DNA of 42,481 nucleotides from Leidyana gryllorum EB-2025a (GCA_048772705.1 JBLWGC010000105.1:1-42481); one strand, 5' to 3'; shown: positions 1 to 6,565, counted from the first letter of the stretch. The notes: generated by a model from the sequence alone, not told the origin. Numbers and translations: made by a program.

Positions 1-65
1 TTTTGTCCATGGAATCTCGAAACTGGTAAGACGTCTGAGGCTGAATGGGGGCGTGTTTGCAAGCG

Positions 66-137
66 TCCGAGATAGTATAGTGGTTAGTACTTCCGCCTGT
101 GACGCGGAAGACCCGGACTCGATGCCCGGTTTTGGAG
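66..137 (+). tRNA. tRNA with Asp body but His anticodon GTG
   Basis: Whole-gene match to the Asp genes here (TCCGAGA start, D arm GTATAGTGGTTAGTA). The anticodon loop is CTGTGAC instead of CTGTCAC, so the triplet is GTG (His) rather than GTC. The acceptor TCCGAGA/TTTTGGA still pairs through G:U, and the T arm is closed. Copies at 23555 and 41605 share the change, so it predates the duplications. The real His genes (28347) have another body. Charging cannot be predicted from sequence. Confidence 0.8.
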
Positions 138-192
138 CACAGTTGATTCCGCTTAAGATTGTCTCCTTTGGTTGCCGCTGGAAGTTGCGAGC

Positions 193-265
193 TACAGCCA
201 CCGAGGATCGAACTCGGGACCTCCTGCGTGTTAAGCAGACGTCGTGACCACTAGACCATGGCTGC
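193..265 (-). tRNA. tRNA-Val-AAC: tRNA-Val (AAC)
   Basis: 73-nt cloverleaf: acceptor GCAGCCA/TGGCTGT, A box TGGTCTAGTGG, loop TTAACAC, B box GTTCGATCC. Decodes GUU and, with inosine 34, GUC/GUA. Convergent with the upstream Asp-like gene and followed by Gln, the usual Asp(+)/Val(-)/Gln(-) module. Confidence 0.9.
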
Positions 266-328
266 ACGGAAGGTACCGCAGACCAAGAGGAGTATTGAGA
301 CTTCACAAAGTAGTGAGAACTAGTTGCG

Positions 329-400
329 AGGTCGCGCCGGGAATGGAACCCAGATCGGGAGATTCAGAGTCTCCCGTGCTAACCACTACACCACGCAACC
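329..400 (-). tRNA. tRNA-Gln-CTG: tRNA-Gln (CTG)
   Basis: 72-nt gene with A box TGGTGTAGTGG and loop CTCTGAA (anticodon CTG, reads CAG). The T loop reads TTCCATT where the sister at 23818 has TTCGATT, so this copy has one B-box substitution that may weaken it. Confidence 0.85.
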
Positions 401-496
401 CATTCACTCCTTCACAAAAAAGAGTTGGTAGAGCATCCGGACTAGCCCTCAACATGCAACACGCGTATCTCTACTAACCTCTCAGATATTGTAACT

Positions 497-560
497 GGCT
501 CTTGTACTTCAGTCGACAGAGCGTGTGGTTGTAAAATACAAACCCGGAGACCCGGTCTCT
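497..560 (+). pseudogene. tRNA-Asn remnant
   Basis: Starts like Asn (CTTGTACTTCAGTCGACAGA, compare CTTGTAGCTCAGTCGGCAGA), but the anticodon arm reads TTGTAAAATA and the B box is gone. Same state in the duplicate at 23986. Confidence 0.65.
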
Positions 561-671
561 GAGGCAACCTTCCCACATACTGCGGTGCCCACGTCTATCC
601 AAGGGCTACAGGGCACCTTCAAAGCTCTCAACTCTGTAGTCAAATAGCGCCAATTGCAGCACTACAAACTT

Positions 672-744
672 TGGACGACCTGGGCATTGATCCCAGTAGC
701 TCTCGCACGCTAAGCGAGCGCTTCACCATTTGAGCTAGTCGCCC
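672..744 (-). tRNA. tRNA-Ala-AGC: tRNA-Ala (AGC)
   Basis: Acceptor GGGCGAC/GTCGTCC keeps G3:U70, the main alanyl-tRNA synthetase identity pair. Loop TTAGCGT gives AGC; U33 is present. The D loop has AAATGGTGAAGCG instead of GGTAGAGCG. Confidence 0.85.
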
Positions 745-858
745 ATTCAGCAACCCGCAGTACATCCAATTCTTTTTACATGGTATGTCCAATCTCCCAA
801 CTGCATCGATCACTTTCACCAGTTGTGCTCCACTTTGCACAAACGAAGGCACGCAGGA

Positions 859-931
859 AACGGCTGGAGGGACTCGAACCCTCAACCTTTGCCTTAGGAG
901 GGCAACGCGCTATCCATTGCGCCACAACCGC
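859..931 (-). tRNA. tRNA-Arg-CCT: tRNA-Arg (CCT)
   Basis: Acceptor GCGGTTG/CAGCCGT, A box TGGCGCAATGG, loop CTCCTAA (CCT, reads AGG), T arm GAGGGTTCGAGTCCCTC fully paired. Found only here and in the duplicate at 24348. Confidence 0.9.
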
Positions 932-1030
932 ATTCGGACGCACCCGACTTTTGAGTGGGACGAAACCGGGCTGCCCCGAAGTGTCTCCTCTTTCACCCAA
1001 CCAGTATCGAGATGACCGAAGCCTATCCAT

Positions 1031-1103
1031 GGTGCGGTGGCCTAATGGATAGGGCATCGGTCTTCGGAACCGGGAGTTGTGGGTTCGAGTCCCATCCGCA
1101 TCA
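1031..1103 (+). tRNA. tRNA-Arg-TCG: tRNA-Arg (TCG)
   Basis: Acceptor GGTGCGG/CCGCATC, loop CTTCGGA (TCG, reads CGA/CGG), B box GGTTCGAGTCC. Divergent from Arg-CCT across about 100 bases. Confidence 0.9.
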
Positions 1104-1184
1104 TAGCCTCTCACGCGGAATGCCTTCCGTTTCGACCGAGGCAAGGTTGCTAACTGTATGGGGAGCCACTGCCGCGCATGTCGA

Positions 1185-1252
1185 GTTGAAGTGCTAGTGA
1201 TATGATTTTCCTTCACTTGGAGGAAGTGCTTGATTCGATTCCCGAACAGTCC
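1185..1252 (+). pseudogene. Pro-derived tRNA remnant
   Basis: Body GTGCTAGTG...TATGAT and end GATTCCCGAACAGTCC derive from tRNA-Pro, but the 5' acceptor strand is replaced by GTTGAA, so no acceptor stem forms. One of a family of such remnants (8688, 14240, 19813, 24673, 33921, 36466), all next to Arg-TCG or Gly-TCC. Confidence 0.65.
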
Positions 1253-1320
1253 GTTTTTCAGGAGGTTCCAGACAGCTCGACGCAGAAACCGCCCAAGTCT
1301 CTCGGGGTGCTGCAGCTCTT

Positions 1321-1357
1321 CCGCAATTGCACTTGTGTTCTACCGCAATTGCACTTG
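1321..1357 (+). repeat. Short direct repeat at the 5' end of Gly-TCC
   Basis: CCGCAATTGCACTTGTG occurs twice, separated by a few bases. It duplicates the immediate upstream flank and the first nine bases of the Gly-TCC gene. Other copies (8821, 17607) have it once. Confidence 0.85.
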
Positions 1358-1421
1358 TGGTCTAAGGGTAAGACGCGACCCTTCCAAGGTCGTAACCCAG
1401 GTTCGAGTCTCGGCAGGTGCA
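1351..1421 (+). tRNA. tRNA-Gly-TCC: tRNA-Gly (TCC)
   Basis: 71-nt gene GCACTTG...CAGGTGC; A box TGGTCTAAGGG, loop CTTCCAA (TCC), B box GTTCGAGTC. Stem CGACC/GGTCG is perfect. Confidence 0.9.
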
Positions 1422-1475
1422 ACCGTATGTAGCTCGAACGACCTGTCTACCTGAGTGCCCACACAATACAACGGT

Positions 1476-1556
1476 TGACAGGCGCGGGTTTCGAGCCAAC
1501 GCCCTTCCGGGCTGCGGCTTGCACACAGTGCCGTCAGACCACTCGGCCATGTTGCC
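1476..1556 (-). pseudogene. Leu-like tRNA pseudogene, anticodon CAA
   Basis: Has the Leu long variable arm and A box, and loop TGCAAGC would give CAA, an isoacceptor not seen intact in the window. The acceptor and T stem (CTCGAAA with mispaired stem) are decayed. Homologues at 8956 and 34197. Confidence 0.6.
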
Positions 1557-1648
1557 AGCTTGGTCAATCTCCCGCCAACCGAGCGTTTGCTGTCTGTGGG
1601 AGCAGATCCGGGGTGCTCAAAGGTGTCAGACTCGAGTTCCGGTAAGAT

Positions 1649-1706
1649 TGGACGACCTGGGTACCGACCCATGCGCAGCGAGCGCTCAACCATTCGAGCG
1701 ACACGC
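1649..1706 (-). pseudogene. tRNA-Ala remnant lacking the anticodon loop
   Basis: Begins TGGACGACCTGGGTACCGAC like Ala on this strand, but about 12 bases of the anticodon arm are missing and the 5' end is degraded. Copies at 9125 and 34369. Confidence 0.6.
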
Positions 1707-1751
1707 GAGAGCTGTTGCATGCAGCGGCTGACCGAGTGCCGATACAATGGC

Positions 1752-1830
1752 TGACAAGAGTGGGATTCGAACCACGCCCTTTCGGACTGCGGCCTGAACA
1801 CAGCGCCTTAGACCACTCGGCCATCTTGCC
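1752..1830 (-). tRNA. tRNA-Leu-CAG: tRNA-Leu (CAG), one base short
   Basis: Leu body with long variable arm, loop TTCAGGC (CAG). The T stem lacks one base (GCGTGGTTCGAATCCCAC instead of GCGTGGGTTCG...), so the arm is 4 bp or misregistered. Possibly inactive. Confidence 0.7.
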
Positions 1831-1921
1831 GCAGTGTTGTTGGTTCGTCCCTCCACGCGTTTTTTGTCCGTGAGCCGAAATAGAAAGACTTCTGGGATTG
1901 GAGTCCAGCGTGTTCAGAGGG

Positions 1922-1993
1922 TCCGAGTTAGTATAGTGGTTAGTGTCTCCGCCTGTCACGCAGAAGACCCGGGTTCGATTCCCGGCCTCGAAA
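1922..1993 (+). tRNA. tRNA-Asp-GTC: tRNA-Asp (GTC), divergent
   Basis: Loop CTGTCAC gives GTC. Acceptor TCCGAGT/CCTCGAA has mismatches at pairs 2:71 and 7:66, and the anticodon stem has one (GCAGA for GCGGA). Separated from divergent Leu by the conserved roughly 91-base spacer. Confidence 0.7.
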
Positions 1994-2048
1994 CGCAGGT
2001 GGCTTCGCCTAAGATTTTGTCCTTTGGTTCTCGCTGAAAGTTGCGAGC

Positions 2049-2121
2049 TACAGCCACCGAGGATCGAACTCGGGACCTTCTGCGTGTGAAGCAGACGTCG
2101 TAACCACTAGACCATGGCTGC
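2049..2121 (-). tRNA. tRNA-Val-CAC: tRNA-Val (CAC)
   Basis: Standard Val body; loop TTCACAC gives CAC (reads GUG). All stems match the Val-AAC genes, which differ mainly at the wobble base. Confidence 0.9.
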
Positions 2122-2306
2122 ACGGAGCTTCCGGACTGTGAGAGGGGCGTGTGTCTCGGGGAACACACGTATCATGAACGCTCCAAGTTCGAGTAGGTCA
2201 ATGCGATCCCAGTGGATTACTCCAGCATCGCCTTCTGCCCACCGGACCGCCGGACTGGAGCAGGCGTCACTGGAACTCGAGCACAGAACCCCCACTTCGC
2301 TGAAAG

Positions 2307-2334
2307 GATACCATATCCATCAGGCCATGGTGCC
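2307..2334 (-). pseudogene. tRNA-Arg 5' fragment
   Basis: Reads GGCACCATGGCCTGATGGAT on the minus strand, matching the acceptor and A box of the Arg genes; everything beyond the D arm is missing. Confidence 0.5.
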
Positions 2335-2493
2335 GGTCGGCGGGGGGGAAATAACACCCAAGCTTGCGGTGGGATAGAAATGGACCGCAAAAGATCCGGG
2401 AGCCTGATTGTCATCTACGGACCTGTAACCTCACAGAAATGGGACGGGCTGTAGTAGTACTCATTACTTTGTGGTCAGGAATGGAAGTGTCAC

Positions 2494-2564
2494 GCATCTG
2501 TGGTCTCTTGGTAGAATGTGTCGTTGCCACCGAGACGACCCAGGTTTGCTTCCCGGCAGATGCA
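2494..2564 (+). tRNA. tRNA-Gly-GCC: tRNA-Gly (GCC), divergent
   Basis: Ends GCATCTG/CAGATGC and loop TTGCCAC (GCC) are kept. The A box reads TCTCTTGG, the B box GGTTTGCTTCC lacks the conserved CGA, and the anticodon stem has a mismatch. Probably decaying. Confidence 0.55.
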
Positions 2565-2632
2565 GAGGAGATGGCACAAGGTTGATTGCGCCTTCTACGT
2601 GAATTGGTGTCTGACCCTCCAGTCACATCGCA

Positions 2633-2713
2633 CGACAACTGCTCGATTTGAACCAGCGAGGGCCAGGCCCAGTAGATTTCTAAACTACCCCCTTAACCAC
2701 TCGGCAAGTTGCC
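2633..2713 (-). tRNA. tRNA-Ser-AGA: tRNA-Ser (AGA), divergent
   Basis: Ser body with long variable arm, loop TTAGAAA (AGA). One base is missing in the D region (CTTGCCGAG for CTTGCCCGAG) and stem pair 31:39 is T-T. Confidence 0.6.
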
Positions 2714-2789
2714 ACCTGTCGGACTTGGCATCTTGCGCCCCGTGGCTTCACATACGGTTCAGCAAGCTTGAGTCGGACTGCTCGCGCTG

Positions 2790-2851
2790 CTCGAAGCCGC
2801 GGTCTCTCCATTGAAAGTCTAGGGGTCTACCGACGAAGCTGGCGCGGCAAG
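2790..2851 (-). pseudogene. Lys-derived tRNA remnant
   Basis: Recognisable Lys 5' end and D arm, but the anticodon arm is scrambled (ACTTTCAATGG) and the T loop lost. Same class at 6736, 10675, 21478, 25863 and 38105. Confidence 0.55.
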
Positions 2852-2948
2852 GAAGCTCGGACTTAGTAACTAGTTCCTCCCGTATTGGTCGCAGAATGTT
2901 GGGGCTTCCTCGGGTCCAGGGCAACTATTTATCAGAGATCCACTCACT

Positions 2949-3022
2949 TGGTCACGCCCGGGCTCGAACCGGGGACCTTGAGCTTATTAGGCTCACGCTC
3001 TAACCGACTGAGCTACGCGACC
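2949..3022 (-). tRNA. tRNA-Ile-AAT: tRNA-Ile (AAT)
   Basis: 74-nt gene GGTCGCG...CGTGACC with loop CTAATAA (AAT) and T stem CCCCGG/CCGGGC. Four Ile genes in the window, all AAT. Confidence 0.93.
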
Positions 3023-3136
3023 ACTTCTGCGACGACAGATGGCGCCGACCCGGATGCTGGATCCCCCCTGAGCTAGAATCAAACATCAGAGCCATTCAGA
3101 CACTGGCAAGAAGCTGTAGACAGCGCAAAGCGCTGG

Positions 3137-3167
3137 AAGGGCGTCGGCCCGAATCCCACTCTTCTCA
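3137..3167 (+). pseudogene. tRNA-Leu 3' fragment
   Basis: AGGGCGTCGGCCCGAATCCC and the following CACTCTTCTCA match the Leu T arm and 3' acceptor; the 5' two thirds are absent. Confidence 0.55.
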
Positions 3168-3196
3168 GGTTGCGCCCCGTACGGGAAGAACATGAG

Positions 3197-3267
3197 GTCT
3201 AATTGAGTGATTCGAACGCCCAATTTTCTAAGCTGAAGTCAGACCCGCTATGTTCCGCCACAGGCCC
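3197..3267 (-). pseudogene. Trp-derived tRNA remnant with anticodon TCA
   Basis: Aligns along its length with the Trp genes (5706, 20958), but the loop is CTTCAGC, giving TCA, which would pair with UGA. The acceptor 3' strand is lost (TCAATTAGA instead of TCTGGGCTC), so it is probably dead. Confidence 0.55.
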
Positions 3268-3336
3268 CGCTCCAGACTCATTGCATCGTGATCAGGAATG
3301 GAGATCCAACATCTTTGAGCGTTTCAGGTCATCTTC

Positions 3337-3410
3337 AGAGCACCCGCGGAGTTCAAACACGGGCTTGCGCTGATATGCAGTCAGCTGCTAAACCACTGAG
3401 CTATGTACCC
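3337..3410 (-). tRNA. tRNA-Cys-GCA: tRNA-Cys (GCA), divergent
   Basis: GGGTACATAGCTCAGTGGTT start, loop CTGCATA (GCA). Two bases longer than the Cys gene at 17385, and the T arm (GTTTGAACTCC) is weaker. Confidence 0.6.
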
Positions 3411-3452
3411 ACGAACTGTACGTACCCACAAACTGTACGTACCCACAAACTG
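3403..3452. repeat. 17-base tandem repeat, about 3 copies
   Basis: GTACGTACCCACAAACT is repeated head to tail with small variation. The unit includes the first bases of the adjacent Cys gene, so it arose by slippage or duplication at the gene's 5' edge. Confidence 0.9.
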
Positions 3453-3548
3453 CCCGTCATGGTCGTTCAACCCAGTTTTATGCATCCCTTCGTTCAGAAA
3501 AATAAAAACGGCCGTTACCGTGTACGAGCTTCAACAACAAGGTGACAC

Positions 3549-3619
3549 GCATCTGTGGTCTAGTGGTAGAATGTCTCGTTGCCATCGAGACGACCCGGGT
3601 TCGATTCCCGGCAGATGCA
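3549..3619 (+). tRNA. tRNA-Gly-GCC: tRNA-Gly (GCC)
   Basis: Perfect 71-nt gene GCATCTG...CAGATGC, A box TGGTCTAGTGG, stem TCTCG/CGAGA around TTGCCAT, B box GGTTCGATTCC. The upstream spacer ends CAACAACAAGGTG(T)GACGC, shared with 21199 and 37816. Confidence 0.95.
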
Positions 3620-3683
3620 GAGGAGATGACACATGGTTGAGTTTTATGCGTGAGTTGGTGTTTGACCCTCCGATCACATCGCA

Positions 3684-3765
3684 CGACGACTGCTGGATTT
3701 GAACCAGCGCGGGCCAGGCCCAGTAGATTTCGAGTCTACCCCCTTAACCACTCGGGCAAGTTGCC
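3684..3765 (-). tRNA. tRNA-Ser-CGA: tRNA-Ser (CGA)
   Basis: 82-nt Ser body, loop CTCGAAA (CGA, reads UCG), variable arm TGGGCCTGGCCCG. Convergent with the preceding Gly-GCC. Confidence 0.9.
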
Positions 3766-3881
3766 AACGGTCGAACTCGGCATCCCGCGAACAGTGGCTT
3801 CACATACGGTTCAGCAAGCTTGACTCATGCCCTGTCTCAAATAAGATAACGAGTCTTTCGAACTCCACCTGCCACGTCACT

Positions 3882-3915
3882 CGACAGCTGCTAGATTCGA
3901 ACCAGTGGGGCCAGG
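3882..3915 (-). pseudogene. tRNA-Ser 3' fragment
   Basis: CGACAGCTGCTAGATTCGAA followed by CCAGTGGGGCCAGG is the Ser 3' acceptor, T arm and variable arm; the rest is missing. Similar fragment at 7351 in the same context, left of Arg-CCG. Confidence 0.6.
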
Positions 3916-3961
3916 CGATACTGACGACTCAGGCGTTTGAGACAGTGAGGCTGCGGATTGT

Positions 3962-4034
3962 GCGGTGGTGGCGCAATGGATAGCGAGTTGCCCTCCGGAG
4001 GCAAAGGTTGTGGGTACGAGTCCCGCCCACCGTT
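3962..4034 (+). tRNA. tRNA-Arg-CCG: tRNA-Arg (CCG)
   Basis: Acceptor GCGGTGG/CCACCGT, loop CTCCGGA (CCG). The T loop reads TACGAGT instead of TTCGAGT, a B-box change. Confidence 0.85.
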
Positions 4035-4130
4035 CTTGTGGTCTCGCTCAACAGTGGATTCGAGAAGAGTGGCTGCCATTCGGAGCCATGCAGACGTGCG
4101 CCATCCAAACTCAAGTTCGGGACCGCGGGC

Positions 4131-4170
4131 CACCACGCGATCTGTGCACTCTACCCTTTGAGCTAGCGGT
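4131..4170 (-). pseudogene. Unassigned tRNA 5' half
   Basis: Minus strand reads GACCGCTAGCTCAAAGGGTA then GAGTGCACAGA: a valid A box and D arm, but no B box follows. Could be Ala-derived. Confidence 0.4.
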
Positions 4171-4299
4171 CTCCAACTTCGAAGAGCTATTGCATGCCGT
4201 GCTTGGAGTGGACGATTGCCCATTGAAAATCTGCGGAACGCTGCTGGCAAGCTCGAGTCGCACGGCTGCGAGGGATGACACCAAATGTCACAACCTCTC

Positions 4300-4372
4300 T
4301 GCCTCGGCCGTGGGTCGAAGACGGGACTTTCAGATCTTCAGTCTGGCGCTTTCCCAACTGAGCTACCGAGGC
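4300..4372 (-). tRNA. tRNA-Phe-GAA: tRNA-Phe (GAA)
   Basis: GCCTCGG/CCGAGGC acceptor, A box TAGCTCAGTTGG, loop CTGAAGA (GAA). T arm CCGTCTTCGACCCACGG has one mispair compared with 5288. Confidence 0.85.
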
Positions 4373-4460
4373 GGTAGGTAGGCACGGGAGGCGGTGAAAA
4401 TAAGCACTTATCGCGGCCGTATGTGGGGCCACTCCTCGCCGCATGCCGGAATGGACAGTT

Positions 4461-4543
4461 GCCAACTTGCCCGAGTGGGGAAGGGGGGTAGATTGGAATT
4501 CAACTGGGCCTGGGCCGCGCTGGTGCAGATCCAGCAGTTGTCG
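4461..4543 (+). pseudogene. Ser-derived tRNA, anticodon GGA, decayed
   Basis: Ser body whose loop TTGGAAT would give GGA. The D loop lost its TTAA (GGGGAAGG), the B box is GGTGCAGATCC, and the anticodon stem has a mismatch. The relative at 31102 shares the odd B box. Confidence 0.55.
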
Positions 4544-4647
4544 TGCGATGTGATTGGAGGGGTCACACGCCAACTCACGCATGAATTCTGTGGTGGAAAT
4601 GATGCAATTCCCAGCATCAAAAACTCATATGGGTCGAGACAGGGAAT

Positions 4648-4719
4648 GCCTCCTTAGCTTAGGGGCAGAGCATTCGCTTTGTAAGCGAAAGGTCGCTGGT
4701 TCGATTCTGGCAGGAGGCT
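4648..4719 (+). tRNA. tRNA-Thr-TGT: tRNA-Thr (TGT)
   Basis: Thr body with acceptor GCCTCCT/AGGAGGC, a compensated variant of the usual GCCTTCT/AGAAGGC. Loop TTTGTAA gives TGT. The only TGT copy, and the paired acceptor change argues it is under selection. Confidence 0.88.
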
Positions 4720-4760
4720 TCAGTCATTAGCCTAAACATGGTTGCGATCATCCGCCCGCA

Positions 4761-4797
4761 TTTTCGGACGGCGGCTTGCACAGCACTCCATCTTGCC
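4761..4797 (-). pseudogene. tRNA-Leu internal-deletion fragment
   Basis: Variable-arm bases TTTTCGGACGGCGGCTTG joined directly to the 5' end CCATCTTGCC; D arm and T arm absent. Confidence 0.5.
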
Positions 4798-5046
4798 GAA
4801 GTGTTACCCGTTTCCTGTCCGTGTTAGACAGCCTATCGATGGATCAAAGGGCACAAAACCCGATAGCCTGACATGTGAAGTGGCTCCACTCCCAGAGCTG
4901 GAACTTCCGTAGTATGTGGGAGCCGCGTGTCAGCCCAACAGACTACAAAGGTTGGAGTGACGGGACAGAAAGCGAGCTGGCAACATGGCCAAATGCACTA
5001 CTTTGTGAAACCTCACCACTCCTCTTGGGCTGCGGGGACCATCCGT

Positions 5047-5073
5047 GCAGCTATGATCTAGTGGTCACGACGT
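5047..5073 (+). pseudogene. tRNA-Val 5' fragment
   Basis: GCAGCTATGATCTAGTGGTC matches the Val acceptor and A box. It breaks off into ACACGGCCGTTTTGCTTC, a spacer seen beside Gly-GCC genes, marking a rearrangement breakpoint inside the gene. Confidence 0.6.
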
Positions 5074-5231
5074 ACACGGCCGTTTTGCTTCAAGTGAGGA
5101 GGCAGGATCGAGTTGAGTGAGTATGAAGCTTACAAGGCAATCCAAGAAGGAAATCACACATCTAAGCCCGTTGAGGGAGGTTGTTGAAGTACTCCAAGGA
5201 CTTCCACTGCCCCTCATGTGATCGAGACAGG

Positions 5232-5254
5232 GCCTGCCTGGTTAGCTGAGGGGC
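5232..5254 (+). pseudogene. tRNA-Thr 5' fragment
   Basis: GCCTGCCTGGTTAGCTGAGG resembles the Thr start; the remainder is missing. A second copy at 27409 has the same flank (GATCGAGACAGG). Confidence 0.45.
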
Positions 5255-5287
5255 GAGGAATTCTGACACCAGATGTCACGACCTCTC

Positions 5288-5360
5288 TGCCTCGGCCGTG
5301 GATCGAACACGGGACTTCCAGATCTTCAGTCTGGCGCTCTCCCAACTGAGCTACCGAGGC
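5288..5360 (-). tRNA. tRNA-Phe-GAA: tRNA-Phe (GAA)
   Basis: Perfect acceptor, D arm AGTTGGGAGAGC, stem CCAGA/TCTGG around CTGAAGA, T arm CCGTGTTCGATCCACGG. The best-kept Phe copy here, together with 27480. Confidence 0.95.
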
Positions 5361-5465
5361 GCTAGAAAGTCATGGAAGGCGGTGAAAATAAGCACTTAGC
5401 GCGACCGTATGTGGGGCCAACTTACGCATGAATTGTTGGAATGGCAAAAACAAGCACGTGTCGTC

Positions 5466-5536
5466 TGCATCTGCCGGGAATCGAACCCGGGTCGTCTCGA
5501 TGGCAACGAGACATTCTACCACTAGACCACAGATGC
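5466..5536 (-). tRNA. tRNA-Gly-GCC: tRNA-Gly (GCC)
   Basis: Identical in all stems to the + strand Gly-GCC at 3549, with the same 5' flank inverted. Confidence 0.95.
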
Positions 5537-5617
5537 GTGACACCTTGTTGTTGAAGCTCGTACACGGTAACGGCCGTTTTCCTGAACGAATGGAATGTCC
5601 GTGGCGTGTTCAGAGCG

Positions 5618-5679
5618 TCCGAGATAGTGGTTACTATTTTCGCATGTCACGCCTAAGAAGCGGGCCCGATTGCCGGTAA
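5618..5679 (+). pseudogene. tRNA-Asp remnant
   Basis: Starts TCCGAGATAGTGGTTACTAT with a four-base loss in the D arm, a scrambled anticodon arm and no B box. Inverted copies at 21051 and 37666, always beside Trp. Confidence 0.6.
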
Positions 5680-5705
5680 ATGAGTCTGGAACGGGGGATG
5701 GTTTT

Positions 5706-5777
5706 GAGCCTATGGCGCAACGGTAGCGCGTCTGACTCCAGATCAGAAGGTTGGGTGTTCGAATCACTCTGGGCTCA
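5706..5777 (+). tRNA. tRNA-Trp-CCA: tRNA-Trp (CCA)
   Basis: GAGCCTA/TGGGCTC acceptor, A box TGGCGCAACGG, stem TCTGA/TCAGA around CTCCAGA, B box GTTCGAATC. A TTTTT run follows 13 bases downstream, one of the few genes here with an evident Pol III terminator. Confidence 0.94.
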
Positions 5778-5813
5778 ACCGGACTCTATGTTTTTCCCGT
5801 TTGGGGCGCAACC

Positions 5814-5893
5814 TGACAAAAGTGGGATTCGAACCCACGACCTTTCGGACTCCGGTCTGAGCACAGCGCCTCAGACCACTCGGTCATCTTGCC
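5814..5893 (-). tRNA. tRNA-Leu-CAG: tRNA-Leu (CAG)
   Basis: 80-nt Leu, loop CTCAGAC (CAG), stem CTGTG/CGGAG, T arm GTGGGTTCGAATCCCAC. Start of the Leu/Asp divergent pair. Confidence 0.92.
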
Positions 5894-5987
5894 GGGATGT
5901 TGTTGGCTCGCCGCTCCACGCGTTTTCTATCCCTGGAATCTCAAGATGGAAGGACTTTTGGGGTTTCAGGCCGGTGTGTTCGGAGCG
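5894..5987. other. Conserved Leu/Asp divergent spacer
   Basis: Roughly 91-94 bases between Leu(-) and Asp(+), with conserved blocks CCACGCGTTTT, GGAATCTCA.GATGGAA and GGGGTT. It recurs with few changes at 1831, 9260, 15368, 17828, 20748, 26592, 30544, 34500 and 37364. It could hold 5' elements for both genes or be carried along by block duplication. Confidence 0.7.
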
Positions 5988-6059
5988 TCCGAGATAGTAT
6001 AGTGGTTAGTATTTCCGCCTGTCACGCGGAAGACCCGGGTTCGATTCCCGCTCTCGGAG
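5988..6059 (+). tRNA. tRNA-Asp-GTC: tRNA-Asp (GTC)
   Basis: TCCGAGA/TCTCGGA acceptor, loop CTGTCAC (GTC), B box GGTTCGATTCC. One base differs from consensus at the T-stem/acceptor junction (CCGCTCTC). Confidence 0.92.
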
Positions 6060-6142
6060 CAGTTCCAGCCCTCACAACTGGTGCAACTCAGATTTTGTCA
6101 TTCGGGATTGTACGAGTGGGAGCCGCGTATAGTAGCCGACCT

Positions 6143-6214
6143 TGGAGAGACGTGGCATTGAACCCAGGACTTCTTCCAGCCGAAGAAAGAATCATATAAC
6201 TAGACCAAACAGCC
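6143..6214 (-). pseudogene. tRNA-Pro with lost 3' acceptor (CGG)
   Basis: 5' acceptor GGCTGTT, A box and loop TTCGGCT (CGG) survive. The 3' acceptor strand is replaced (CCACGTC instead of AACAGCC) and the D arm carries TTATATGAT. Confidence 0.6.
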
Positions 6215-6231
6215 CCCTGTGGGTGCCTCAG

Positions 6232-6296
6232 GTACTGGCAGGTTCCAAACCTGCGACTTCGTGGCTGAGAGACTTACCTCTGATGGCTGAGCTACG
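6232..6296 (-). pseudogene. Asn-derived remnant
   Basis: T arm GCAGGTTTGGAACCTGC and 3' end CCAGT are Asn-like; the middle is rearranged and no GTT anticodon is present. Related remnants at 18330, 28081, 35003 and 41215 flank Thr genes. Confidence 0.55.
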
Positions 6297-6344
6297 ATTA
6301 TTGGAGTTTGCGAGCAGCTTGCCGGTACCCAGTCGATGCAGTCG

Positions 6345-6416
6345 AGCCTTCAGCCGGAATCGAACCGGCGACTTCTCGCTTACGAAGCGAACGCTCTGCC
6401 CCTAAACTAAGAAGGC
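6345..6416 (-). tRNA. tRNA-Thr-CGT: tRNA-Thr (CGT)
   Basis: Thr body, loop TTCGTAA (CGT, reads ACG). A box reads TTAGTTTAGGGG, one change from consensus; acceptor GCCTTCT/TGAAGGC pairs with one U:U-like mismatch. Confidence 0.83.
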
Positions 6417-6492
6417 AATGGAAGCCGGAGATGACGAAACAATCGCTATTGACGGAGATTAGTGGAGCACTTTGCTAGAGTAGTTCAGTGAC

Positions 6493-6565
6493 TTCCACTG
6501 CCGGGACTTGAACCCGGATCGTGCGGGTGAAAGCCGCATATCCTAGCCACTTAGACTACAGTGGA
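6493..6565 (-). tRNA. tRNA-Glu-TTC: tRNA-Glu (TTC)
   Basis: 73-nt gene TCCACTG/CAGTGGA, loop CTTTCAC (TTC), T arm CCGGGTTCAAGTCCCGG. The D arm TAAGTGGCTAGGAT is characteristic of all Glu copies here. Confidence 0.95.

Larger units (their letters stand above)
1..1103. repeat. Segmental duplication A, copy 1 (direct)
   Basis: Matches 23490-24592 at a constant offset of 23489 with only a few substitutions. Carries Asp-like(GTG), Val-AAC, Gln-CTG, an Asn remnant, Ala-AGC, Arg-CCT and Arg-TCG. Genes and spacers are equally conserved, so this is a recent block duplication rather than selection on the genes alone. Confidence 0.9.
4720..5287. other. Gene-poor stretch with fragments
   Basis: No complete tRNA. 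Contains a collapsed Leu fragment, a Val 5' fragment joined to sequence normally found upstream of Gly-GCC, and a Thr 5' fragment. Otherwise spacer without recognisable features. Confidence 0.6.

Noticed and set aside
2307-2520. Possible selenocysteine tRNA
   Set aside because: No 90-nt body with long acceptor; the TCA loop seen nearby (3197) is in a Trp-type remnant.
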